Positions 1 to 5,102 of a DNA stretch of 5,102 nt are shown here, piece after piece. The position numbers were made by a program, and so were the translations under genes. This stretch comes from Euryarchaeota archaeon Ods04 (GTDB lineage: Archaea > Halobacteriota > Halobacteria > Halobacteriales > Halorutilaceae), in contig JAQZDD010000104.1 of assembly GCA_028751055.1 (NCBI GenBank), forward strand, positions 1-5,102. Direction: 5' to 3'. Position 1 is the stretch's first letter; the number at the start of each line of letters is the position of its first letter. The notes beneath the pieces are model-generated. The model saw only the letters and a list, made by a program, of their open reading frames with translations, was not told the origin of the DNA and made no database searches.

Positions 1-1299
1 GAGACGCAAGCAGAGGTCTTCGCGCCCGCCGTCTTCTCACTGCACATGCTCTCTGGTTCTGTCGCTGTACAGGCGGCACTCTTTGTCGTCGCCGCGTTGT
101 TCGCGCTCGCGCTTCTCGTAGGATACCGCACACGTCTCGTCCTCGCCGTCTGCCTTGTCCTGCTCCTGTCTCTACACGCACGCAACCACTTCGTCCTGAA
201 CGCGGGCGACCGTCTCCTGCGCGTTACGCTCTTCCTCTGTCTCTTTCTGCCTCTCGGGCGGCGGTGGTCGGTCGACGCTTACAGAAAAGACCGGGACGGC
301 TCTGTTACAGTCTTCTCCGCAGGCACGGCGGTCTTCTTACTGCACGTCGTTCTCGTCTACACCGCAAACTTCCTGTTCAAGCTCCGCGCCGACGGTCTCT
401 GGCTCACGGGCGACGCCGTCGTGCACATCATGCGGATGGACAGGTTTACCGTGCTCGTCGGAAACCATCTCGCCGACTACGGCGCGTTGCTCGTCGCCGC
501 GAACTGGCTCTGGCTCGTCCTCCTTGGCGGCTCTGTCGTCTTAGTTCTCACGGCGGGACGAGCGCGTGTCGTCGCAGTCGCCGCCTACGCGGGCGGACAC
601 CTTGGCATGCTCCTCACGATGCGTCTCGGTCTCTTTCCTCTCATCGCCGTCGCCGTACTCCTCCCGTTTCTTCCTTCTTACGTCTGGGACGCCGTTGAGC
701 GTCGTCTGCCGAGCATGCTGAGCCTGCCGACACGGACGAGAGACATCTTCGATGCGCGGTTCGGCGACTCCGGTTCCCGCGAGAGCCGCGTCGACTTCTC
801 ACGTCTCCGCAGACGTTTCAGACATGTCGTGCCTGCTCTAGTCGTCGGCTTCTTACTCTTCACGGCTTTCTGGCAGGCTGTCGCTCTCGGCTATGCGTCG
901 CCACCGCCCGGCGTAGGCGACGATGTCGACCCGTCGAACCACTACAGCTGGTCGATGTTCACGGTTGAGACGCCGCCCGTCGACAGATGGTTCGTCGCCA
1001 CCGCAACCCTCGAATCCGGCGAGGCGCATGACCTTTCGCTTTTCGCCGAAACCGGAGCCGTCGACAGACCGCCGGACGTGGGAGCGACGTACCCTTCGAC
1101 TCTCTGGCACCGACATATGTCGAGCCTGCGTTTCTCGGGCGAAGCCGAACAGCGCGCCTTCGTCGGCTACCTCTGTGGGCACGCGGGCGAAACACATGGC
1201 GATGTCCGCGAGGTCACGGTTGAGTACGTCGAACAGCCGACACGGACGGACGGCTACGCAGAGGCTGAGCGTGTCGAGCTTATCACCCGGGAGTGCTGA
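1..1299 (+). CDS. HTTM-domain (gamma-carboxylase-like) integral membrane protein, 5'-partial
   Basis: The frame is open from the first base, and residues before the first ATG at 46 (ending VFSLH) continue the family pattern, so the true start lies upstream; about 80 N-terminal residues are probably missing. The visible 432 residues contain about seven hydrophobic segments (near 22-41, 44-60, 74-87, 104-127, 160-184, 190-224 and 276-298). Family-like motifs are SLHARN followed by VLNAGDRLLR (57-74), LFLPLGRRWSVD (81-92), WSMF (317-320) and DRPPDVGATYPSTLW (355-369). The last third is a soluble domain after the final membrane segment. HTTM proteins are distant relatives of vitamin K-dependent gamma-carboxylase, but their reaction in archaea is unknown, and I cannot assign a substrate. 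The gene is GC-rich like PrsW. It ends in TGA 8 bases before the PrsW stop on the other strand, so the two are convergent and not an operon. Family assignment is from motif recognition only. Confidence 0.85.
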   Translation, partial: ETQAEVFAPAVFSLHMLSGSVAVQAALFVVAALFALALLVGYRTRLVLAVCLVLLLSLHARNHFVLNAGDRLLRVTLFLCLFLPLGRRWSVDAYRKDRDGSVTVFSAGTAVFLLHVVLVYTANFLFKLRADGLWLTGDAVVHIMRMDRFTVLVGNHLADYGALLVAANWLWLVLLGGSVVLVLTAGRARVVAVAAYAGGHLGMLLTMRLGLFPLIAVAVLLPFLPSYVWDAVERRLPSMLSLPTRTRDIFDARFGDSGSRESRVDFSRLRRRFRHVVPALVVGFLLFTAFWQAVALGYASPPPGVGDDVDPSNHYSWSMFTVETPPVDRWFVATATLESGEAHDLSLFAETGAVDRPPDVGATYPSTLWHRHMSSLRFSGEAEQRAFVGYLCGHAGETHGDVREVTVEYVEQPTRTDGYAEAERVELITREC

Positions 1300-1307
1300 A
1301 CTCCTCG

Positions 1308-2285
1308 TCAGCCGAAGCCGGGTATCTCGCTCACCGCGTTTCTGTGCCGCTCTATCTTCATGAGCACGTAGTATCCGATGCCTATGTAGAATACGAGGAT
1401 AAAGACGACCTGTGCCGATTCGCCGAGTTCGACAGCAGGTATCCAAGTGGTCGGTGCTACGGCACCCGTGCCGACACCGAAGAACGCCACGGTGACCGAG
1501 TTGTACGTCGCGTGCAGGACTACTGCGACGACGAAACCTTTGAGAACCAGCGCGCCGCGGTGCTCGGGAACGACCTTCGCAAGACCGATGTAGTATCCGG
1601 CTACCGCCGACCAGAGGACGTGTCCGACGCTCACGCCCGCTCGTGCCATCGCCGTACCTGTTAGCTCGGTGTAGCTGAAGGGTAACGCGCCCGAGAGGTA
1701 CAGGAAGTTCTCAACGGTTGCGAAGCCCAAGCCCGCGAAAGCACCCAGAACCGCGCCGCCGACCGCGTTGCCGAGACGCGGGTAGCCGTGGAGCGTGACG
1801 GCAACCATCTTGAGAAACTCCTCGGCTGGCGCGACCACCAGAAAGAAGAAGAGGTAGACTCCGAGCGACGTGAAGCCTATGAGCGCGTCCTGCCCCGCGG
1901 TGTTGACGACTGCCGCGACCGACACCATCATGCATCCGAGCAGGTAGGTTACCGCGAGCGTCGTAGCAGTGACGCGTTCGTACGGATCCGACATCCAGAA
2001 GTACCACGCAAGCAGGAGAGCGGGAACCACAGAGACAGCCACGAATCCGCCGAGCACAGGCTCCTCCAAGACGGCGAGAGCCGTCGAAGACAGAAGAAGG
2101 AACGCGACAGCCATGAAGACGATACCCAGTATCAGCTTCTTAGGAACTACGCGGAAAGGAAGTTCGCATAGCTTGTCGACCGGAGTGCGCGGCTCCCAGA
2201 CGGTTACATCGTAGACGTGTAGCAGGTCCTCCTTGGGTGCCTTCTGGAGGTGTCGTTCGCGTGACTCCGAGCGGTCGATGTCCAT
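1308..2285 (-). CDS. PrsW-family intramembrane metalloprotease
   Basis: This is a complete 325-residue multi-pass membrane protein. A hydrophilic N-terminus (1-48, with the motif VWEPRTPVDKL) precedes about eight hydrophobic segments (near 51-71, 77-97, 107-127, 138-153, 170-190, 215-235, 245-265 and 289-308). The PrsW signature is intact: APAEEFLK with E155, E156 and K159, then ATVENFLYL with E192 and N193, GHVLWS with H222, and HATYN with H258. These Glu and His residues are the expected metal-binding and catalytic positions. In Bacillus, PrsW makes the first cut in an anti-sigma factor; archaea lack that sigma/anti-sigma system, so the substrate here is unknown. The ATG at 2285 is supported by a TATA-like AT-rich box centred about 28 bases upstream, suggesting a leaderless mRNA. 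It faces the HTTM gene tail to tail and has its own promoter, so it is probably transcribed alone. Confidence 0.9.
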   Translation of the reverse strand: MDIDRSESRERHLQKAPKEDLLHVYDVTVWEPRTPVDKLCELPFRVVPKKLILGIVFMAVAFLLLSSTALAVLEEPVLGGFVAVSVVPALLLAWYFWMSDPYERVTATTLAVTYLLGCMMVSVAAVVNTAGQDALIGFTSLGVYLFFFLVVAPAEEFLKMVAVTLHGYPRLGNAVGGAVLGAFAGLGFATVENFLYLSGALPFSYTELTGTAMARAGVSVGHVLWSAVAGYYIGLAKVVPEHRGALVLKGFVVAVVLHATYNSVTVAFFGVGTGAVAPTTWIPAVELGESAQVVFILVFYIGIGYYVLMKIERHRNAVSEIPGFG

Positions 2286-2304
2286 GAGGTTTCTGTAAAC
2301 ACCA

Positions 2305-2321
2305 CTTAGTTAAGTAATTTT
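2305..2321 (-). promoter_or_regulatory. Probable TATA/BRE promoter of the PrsW gene
   Basis: Read on the minus strand this is CTTAACT preceded by AAAATTA, an AT-rich block whose centre (TTACTTAA, 2310-2317) lies about 28 bases before the PrsW ATG. That spacing fits an archaeal TATA box for a transcript starting at or next to the start codon. No Shine-Dalgarno match sits at a normal distance. The box overlaps a small inverted repeat, ACTTA-GT-TAAGT (2304-2315), which could serve as an operator. The match to the TATA consensus is only moderate. Confidence 0.4.
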
Positions 2322-2371
2322 GCACAGGAAATCTTAATCTGTTGCCGCTCGAACAACGCTGAACCTGTCGG

Positions 2372-2473
2372 CTATACGTCCGTCCCTAACAATCTGAGAT
2401 TCTCCTTCACGTGTTCGACGCTCGGCTTAACTCTACGAAAACCTCCGCGCAAGACTGTACTGATACGGCTGAG
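2372..2473 (-). pseudogene. C-terminal remnant of an aldo/keto reductase
   Basis: The minus-strand frame ending in TAG at 2372-2374 reads KPSVEHVKENLRLLGTDV over 2375-2428. This matches the usual aldo/keto reductase tail, in which a GMxSVEHVEENL-like helix follows a strand of the form STVLxG. Here STVLRGG is readable just before it, back to an in-frame TGA at 2474-2476. There is no start codon or room for the catalytic barrel, so only a scrap is left. Nucleotides 2394-2413 match the intact reductase at 4283-4302 in 17 of 20 positions. The first 40 bases overlap the 3' end of the regulator gene in a different frame. The tail (TDV after LLG) differs from the intact neighbour, so it probably came from a paralogue rather than from a recent duplication. 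It could be chance similarity in the weaker upstream part. Confidence 0.5.
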
Positions 2474-3545
2474 TCAAGAATAGAATTTCGCCGTACTCCT
2501 CCTCTGTTGTTAGTTCGTCGTGCTGTTTGATAGCCTGAACGGCTTCGTTGAGCTTCGATATCTTGTTCCCAACTCTCAGATATTCCTCGATATCCTCAGA
2601 AGGAACACCGAACTCCTGAGCGAGAACATTTCTTATGGTTTTCCCAGAGCCGTCTGTCATCGCAACATCCCGTCCGTCACCGTCGTCGGGGTCAATGTGT
2701 ACCGTCTGTATCCGCTCAATTTCATCGTCCATATGGCGTATCAGAGACTCTATCTCTTCTTCGGCGTACTCTTCTACCCTACCGTTGATTATCTCGTCTA
2801 TCCTCTCACCTATGACGTAGGCATCGGGTCCCGGGGGCTTGCGTCTCTCAATAACGTCTATTTCACGAAGATTTTCGACACACGTTCTCAGATAGAGGAT
2901 GGTGAATGGGCTGATACTGTTCTCTTCCATTAAGTCTCTCATGTCTTTCAGACTCACCCATTTGTCGGGAGCTACTATACCCTCATCGTACATCAGCCTC
3001 GCCAAGGCGACCTGATCTTCCATGCTCCTTGTGTGACTGTTTTTTTTCGTTATCCGGCGGATAAGTTCTGTCAGATTCTCAGAGTCAGATTTTTTTGTGT
3101 CAGTTTGTTCGGAACCGAGCGCGTCTTTGACAGAGTCCGGTAGCTCCGGCCGGGGCGCGCTCTCGTGCCTCTCGGTTTTCTCTGTCTTTCGGGTACTTTC
3201 GTAGACTGTTCCTGCAAAACCGATTCCACGCATGTAGCCGTGTTCCCGAAGTATCTCAACTCCCTCCTCGGTGAGTCCGTAGAACTTCGAAGGAAGGTCT
3301 CTTGTGCTTTCGTTCGGTTCATGCGTGTACTCCCTTACGACGCCTGCCACCTCCAACTTCTCAAGCTGGTCGGCTATCGACGCCTTGTTCTTCGGAATCA
3401 TATGGTCGAGTTCGTCTAGCGAAGGCAGATGCTCGGGATGTCCGAGTATGTTCCGCAGGATGAGGTGACGAGTTTCCTGAGAGAGAAGGTCGTACACCTC
3501 GCGTTGCTCCTCGAAAGGATTCTCAGGCGGCTCCGTTTCTGCCAT
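2433..3545 (-). CDS. Two-winged-helix transcriptional regulator, ArsR-like N-terminus
   Basis: A 370-residue acidic soluble protein, likely a DNA-binding regulator. Residues about 10-105 look like a haloarchaeal winged helix: EVYDLLSQETRHLILRNIL, the recognition-helix region KNKASIADQLEKLEVAGVV, then the wing and LPSKFYGLTEEGVEIL. A charged, low-complexity linker follows (about 115-165). Residues about 173-250 look like a second winged helix (VALARLMYDEG, then VSLKDMRDLMEEN and YLRTCVENLREIDVIERR). An acidic helix (about 250-282) and a C-terminal helical domain (GVPSEDIEEYLRVGNKISKLN) complete it. The start at 3545 is preferred over the ATG at 3572, because that upstream ATG overlaps the TATA-like box and 3545 gives the expected leaderless spacing. 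The last residues (about 355-370) are encoded in DNA that also reads as an aldo/keto reductase tail, so the C-terminus may be replaced or truncated. It is divergent from the 3651 gene, and regulation of that gene and of itself is plausible. The specific family is not recognised. Confidence 0.8.
   Translation of the reverse strand: MAETEPPENPFEEQREVYDLLSQETRHLILRNILGHPEHLPSLDELDHMIPKNKASIADQLEKLEVAGVVREYTHEPNESTRDLPSKFYGLTEEGVEILREHGYMRGIGFAGTVYESTRKTEKTERHESAPRPELPDSVKDALGSEQTDTKKSDSENLTELIRRITKKNSHTRSMEDQVALARLMYDEGIVAPDKWVSLKDMRDLMEENSISPFTILYLRTCVENLREIDVIERRKPPGPDAYVIGERIDEIINGRVEEYAEEEIESLIRHMDDEIERIQTVHIDPDDGDGRDVAMTDGSGKTIRNVLAQEFGVPSEDIEEYLRVGNKISKLNEAVQAIKQHDELTTEEEYGEILFLTQPYQYSLARRFS
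3040..3096 (-). other. A8 and A7 homopolymer runs in the regulator linker
   Basis: The coding strand holds a run of eight A (3040-3047) and one of seven A (3090-3096), 42 bases apart, both in the charged linker between the two winged helices. They encode the Lys-Lys pairs in ITKKNS and DTKKSD. Such runs are prone to slippage during replication or transcription, and a one-base slip would separate the N-terminal DNA-binding domain from the rest. There is no direct evidence that slippage is used. Confidence 0.5.
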
Positions 3546-3570
3546 ACACGAAAGTTTGAAGTACGAAGGC

Positions 3571-3579
3571 ATAATACTT
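3571..3579 (-). promoter_or_regulatory. Probable TATA box of the regulator gene
   Basis: On the minus strand this reads AAGTATTAT, centred about 30 bases before the ATG at 3545. That spacing fits an archaeal TATA box driving a leaderless transcript, and it argues for 3545 as the start. No Shine-Dalgarno motif precedes that ATG. Confidence 0.5.
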
Positions 3580-3581
3580 GG

Positions 3582-3597
3582 GGTTAACCAGTATGGT
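3582..3597. promoter_or_regulatory. Palindromic candidate operator between the divergent genes
   Basis: GGTTAACC (3582-3589) is a perfect 8-base palindrome. It is followed by a second overlapping inverted pair, AACCA-GTA-TGGTT (3586-3598). It sits directly upstream of the regulator's TATA-like box and about 16 bases before the TATA-like box of the opposite gene, where a dimeric regulator could control both. Short palindromes are common, so the assignment is tentative. Confidence 0.3.
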
Positions 3598-3612
3598 TCA
3601 AACAGGAAATAG

Positions 3613-3621
3613 ACATATTAG
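3613..3621 (+). promoter_or_regulatory. Possible TATA box of the 3651 gene
   Basis: ACATATTAG is AT-rich and centred about 34 bases before the ATG at 3651, with a purine-rich GGAAATAG just upstream that could be a BRE. This predicts a transcript start around 3641-3645 and a very short leader. The match is weak. Confidence 0.35.
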
Positions 3622-3638
3622 TTGGAGGGCTATTAGCC

Positions 3639-3643
3639 GGTGA
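3639..3643 (+). promoter_or_regulatory. Possible Shine-Dalgarno site of the 3651 gene
   Basis: GGTGA matches the archaeal 16S 3' end (complement of UCACC) with 7 bases before the ATG at 3651. It lies in a small inverted repeat, GGTG-AA-CACC (3639-3648). If the TATA-like box at 3613 sets the start, the site would be at the very 5' end of the message, so its use is uncertain. Confidence 0.35.
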
Positions 3644-3650
3644 ACACCAC

Positions 3651-4202
3651 ATGAAGGACAACGCGGAGTACTCCGGCGTCGAAGAGATTCTTGAGAGGTC
3701 GCTAGGGGATGAGGAATTAGAGCCGGACGAAGCAGCCGAACTGCAAGGCTTCCTAAACCGGGAGGTTCCATACCTGCTCGGACCACAGGATTCGTACGTC
3801 GTCCTGGGAAGCTACGACGGAGAATACATTAAGAACACTTCGGCGGCGCAGAACGAACTCAACAAAAGACCGGGGACGTATGCCTTCTTGGTCGCTGACC
3901 TACCTGACCTCAAAATAAGAGAAAGTCTGCCTGCCTTCCGGATAAAGTTTCACCTCATATGTGAACATGTCGACTATATCATAGGGGTGTACGAGAACGA
4001 TGTAGGGGGGGAGGTAGGCGAACTCGGCAAAATCTCTGAGCTTTACCTCACGAAGACCCATATTCTAGCTCGGAAGTATAAGAAGGACGAGCCTTACAGC
4101 GCGCCGACGCGGGACGATATAAGAGTATTTGATTTGAACGACAGGTGTTACTGGTGGATCAACGAAACAGAACTCCGGAAAAAGGTCGAAGAGATACCCT
4201 GA
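3651..4202 (+). CDS. Uncharacterised haloarchaeal protein, probable alpha/beta (Rossmann-like) fold
   Basis: I do not recognise this 183-residue acidic soluble protein with certainty. An acidic helical N-terminus (1-40) leads to a hydrophobic strand with a glycine turn, SYVVLGSYDG (48-57), then a helix (64-72). The strand TYAFLVADLPD (76-86), a helix (93-106) and the strand VDYIIGVYEN (107-116) follow. After these come GGEVGELGKISEL (119-131), the strand THILARK (136-142) and a C-terminal DDIRVFDLNDRCYWWI (155-170). A strand ending in an acidic residue followed by GG..xELG resembles the general pattern of nucleoside deoxyribosyltransferase- and TIR-like folds, where a Glu in this place (here E124) is catalytic. 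That is a fold-level inference, not a family match. There is no signal peptide or membrane segment. It is divergent from the regulator and has lower GC than the flanking genes. A G7 run at 4005-4011 falls in the GGEVGEL segment. Confidence 0.75.
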   Translation: MKDNAEYSGVEEILERSLGDEELEPDEAAELQGFLNREVPYLLGPQDSYVVLGSYDGEYIKNTSAAQNELNKRPGTYAFLVADLPDLKIRESLPAFRIKFHLICEHVDYIIGVYENDVGGEVGELGKISELYLTKTHILARKYKKDEPYSAPTRDDIRVFDLNDRCYWWINETELRKKVEEIP

Positions 4203-4242
4203 GACTATCTTCCTTCATCGACGACAGTAGGTTGCTGGCTCT

Positions 4243-4272
4243 GCTTACTCAGTTACCCACATCGGCTTACTC
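4243..4272 (+). repeat. Direct repeat GCTTACTC, two copies, at the cassette edge
   Basis: GCTTACTC occurs at 4243-4250 and again at 4265-4272, 22 bases apart, in the gap after the 3651 gene and across the reductase stop codon. A near copy, GCTTAACTC, lies at 2425-2433 across the regulator stop codon at the other edge of the low-GC segment. With flanks, TCGGCTTA (2422-2429 and 4262-4269) is an exact 8-base match, followed in both places by CTCT and GAAAAC. The repeats are short and could be coincidental. Confidence 0.4.
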
Positions 4273-5102
4273 TCTGAGAAAACTCAGATTCTCCTCAACG
4301 TGCGCCGCTGACGAACTGCCGACAAGCGCGGTGCCCACTCCCTTGGTCATGCTTGCGTACCGGAGAGCGTCCTGCGCGGGCGTTCCGCCCCCCTTTTCGC
4401 CGACGTGTTCCTTGGCGAGCGTACCCTGCATCAGAGACGCGCTCGTGAAGACGTACAGACCGAGTTTCTTGGCGGCTTGTAGAGCAGACATCTTTTCTCC
4501 GCCCACCTCCTGCGTCTCGACTGTCGCCGCGCTTGTCATCTTTGCGTTGAACGGCATCTGCACCGCCGAAAGGGCGTTTTCGTCGCCGCCTGCGTCCCGC
4601 GCCGCCTTGACGACGCGCTCCATCGACAGGTGGTCGTTACGCGCGCTCGGCACCCTGAAACCGTTCCACGTTGCGACGCCGTACGCGCCGATACGTCCTG
4701 CTTCGACCTCGTCTTCGAGTGCCTCGAAAGCGCGTCTCAGACGGTCTTCGAGTTCTTCGTGCGACGCCTCGCGGAGATGCGTCTCAGGGTTGTGGACGTA
4801 GTAGAGGTCGAGCTTTTCGACGCCTATGTTTTCGAGACTTCTTTCGACCTGCGACCTCAGAAAGCGCGGCGCGAGACAGTTCGCCTGCACCGTCTCCTCG
4901 GGCGGCACGAGTCCCGTCTCGACGTACTCGTCGCGTATGTACGCGCTCGGGTTTTCGGGGGCGTCGCCGTCGAACGGTATGTAGCCGCCCTTGGTCGAGA
5001 CAAAGACCTCGTCCCTGTCGGCGTCCGTTTCGCGCAGTGCCTCGCCGACGGCGCGTTCGCTCCTCTGGTTCCTGTAGTTTATCGCGGTGTCGACGACGTT
5101 GC
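4267..5102 (-). CDS. Aldo/keto reductase, 5'-partial
   Basis: The minus-strand frame is open to the window edge, so the gene starts beyond 5102; 277 residues are visible and roughly 30 or more N-terminal residues are missing. An internal GTG at 4906-4908 is not the start, because conserved sequence continues upstream. The catalytic tetrad of the superfamily is complete: D4 and Y9 in NVVDTAINYR (visible numbering), K37 in VSTKGGY, and H103 in LYYVHNPE. Further typical segments are RSLENIGVEKLDL, GRIGAYGVATWNGFR, VQMPFN, LGLYVFTSASLMQG and the C-terminal TALVGSSSAAHVEENLSFL. Family members are NAD(P)H-dependent cytosolic oxidoreductases of carbonyl compounds; the substrate cannot be inferred. 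The gene is GC-rich like HTTM and PrsW. It converges on the 3651 gene with a 64-base gap, and its tail resembles the remnant at 2372-2473. Confidence 0.92.
   Translation of the reverse strand, partial: NVVDTAINYRNQRSERAVGEALRETDADRDEVFVSTKGGYIPFDGDAPENPSAYIRDEYVETGLVPPEETVQANCLAPRFLRSQVERSLENIGVEKLDLYYVHNPETHLREASHEELEDRLRRAFEALEDEVEAGRIGAYGVATWNGFRVPSARNDHLSMERVVKAARDAGGDENALSAVQMPFNAKMTSAATVETQEVGGEKMSALQAAKKLGLYVFTSASLMQGTLAKEHVGEKGGGTPAQDALRYASMTKGVGTALVGSSSAAHVEENLSFLRE
4273..4288. repeat. Inverted repeat TCTGAG-AAAA-CTCAGA in the 3' end of the reductase gene
   Basis: Perfect 6-base arms with a 4-base loop lie within the last codons of the aldo/keto reductase (ENLSFLRE). No T-run follows on either strand, so a terminator role is not supported; the structure may simply come from coding sequence. 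Confidence 0.4.

Noticed and set aside
264..698. Plus-strand 144-codon frame inside HTTM
   Set aside because: It is a shadow in another frame with very high Arg/Ser content, while the HTTM frame has clear membrane segments and motifs.
853..1446. Long minus-strand open frame across the end of HTTM and PrsW
   Set aside because: It lies antisense to HTTM and in another frame of PrsW, is arginine-rich with no family pattern, and is a by-product of GC-rich codons in the real genes.
2520..2933. Plus-strand 137-codon frame opposite the regulator
   Set aside because: It is the antisense of a well-patterned winged-helix protein, and it has no promoter or family resemblance.
3040..3047. Plus-strand T8 run as an archaeal terminator
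   Set aside because: No plus-strand gene lies upstream for it to terminate; it is the complement of Lys codons within the regulator.
3546..3572. Regulator start at the ATG at 3572 (nine extra residues)
   Set aside because: That ATG overlaps the TATA-like box, and the extra residues PSYFKLSC do not look like the acidic start of the protein. It remains possible if transcription starts further upstream.
4145..4801. Plus-strand 218-codon frame opposite the aldo/keto reductase
   Set aside because: It is antisense to a reductase with a complete catalytic tetrad, and its serine/alanine-rich composition is typical of a shadow frame.
4267..4908. Reductase starting at the internal GTG at 4908
   Set aside because: The frame continues to the window edge and the upstream part contains the catalytic Asp, Tyr and Lys, so the gene is longer and merely truncated by the window.
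1..5102. CRISPR array, tRNA, rRNA, transposase or integrase
   Set aside because: No regularly spaced repeats, no cloverleaf-like sequence, and no coding frame with transposase or integrase motifs were seen on either strand.

Overview
This window looks like chromosome of a halophilic archaeon (class Halobacteria or a close relative). The evidence is the acidic soluble proteins, two membrane and oxidoreductase families in their haloarchaeal form, and TATA-like boxes about 28-30 bases upstream of start codons, as expected for leaderless archaeal transcripts. Genus cannot be read from the sequence; this is inference from protein style and promoter spacing.

Layout: (1) 1-1299, plus: an HTTM-domain membrane protein, cut off at the 5' end by the window edge. 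(2) 1308-2285, minus: a complete PrsW-family intramembrane protease, convergent with the HTTM gene and only 8 bases from it. (3) 2286-2432: an AT-rich gap holding the PrsW promoter and, on the minus strand at about 2372-2473, what looks like the C-terminal scrap of an aldo/keto reductase, overlapping the 3' end of the next gene in another frame. (4) 2433-3545, minus: a two-winged-helix regulator. (5) 3546-3650: a divergent promoter region with small palindromes. (6) 3651-4202, plus: a 183-residue protein of unknown function, probably an alpha/beta (Rossmann-like) fold. (7) 4203-4266: a short gap with an 8-base direct repeat. (8) 4267-5102, minus: an aldo/keto reductase with a complete catalytic tetrad, cut off at its 5' end by the window edge.

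The HTTM, PrsW and aldo/keto reductase genes are GC-rich (hand counts of sampled 60-base lines give roughly 60-75%). The regulator and its divergent partner are clearly lower (roughly 43-60%, mostly 45-52%). This divergent pair is bounded on both sides by aldo/keto reductase 3'-end sequence and by copies of GCTTA(A)CTC. The most interesting reading is that the pair is a small acquired cassette, a regulator plus a possible effector, lodged at the 3' end of an aldo/keto reductase locus. The conserved-looking VDYIIGVYEN...GGEVGELG segment of the effector resembles the general pattern of nucleoside deoxyribosyltransferase- or TIR-like folds, but this is only a fold-level guess. The three flanking genes do not form an obvious shared pathway.
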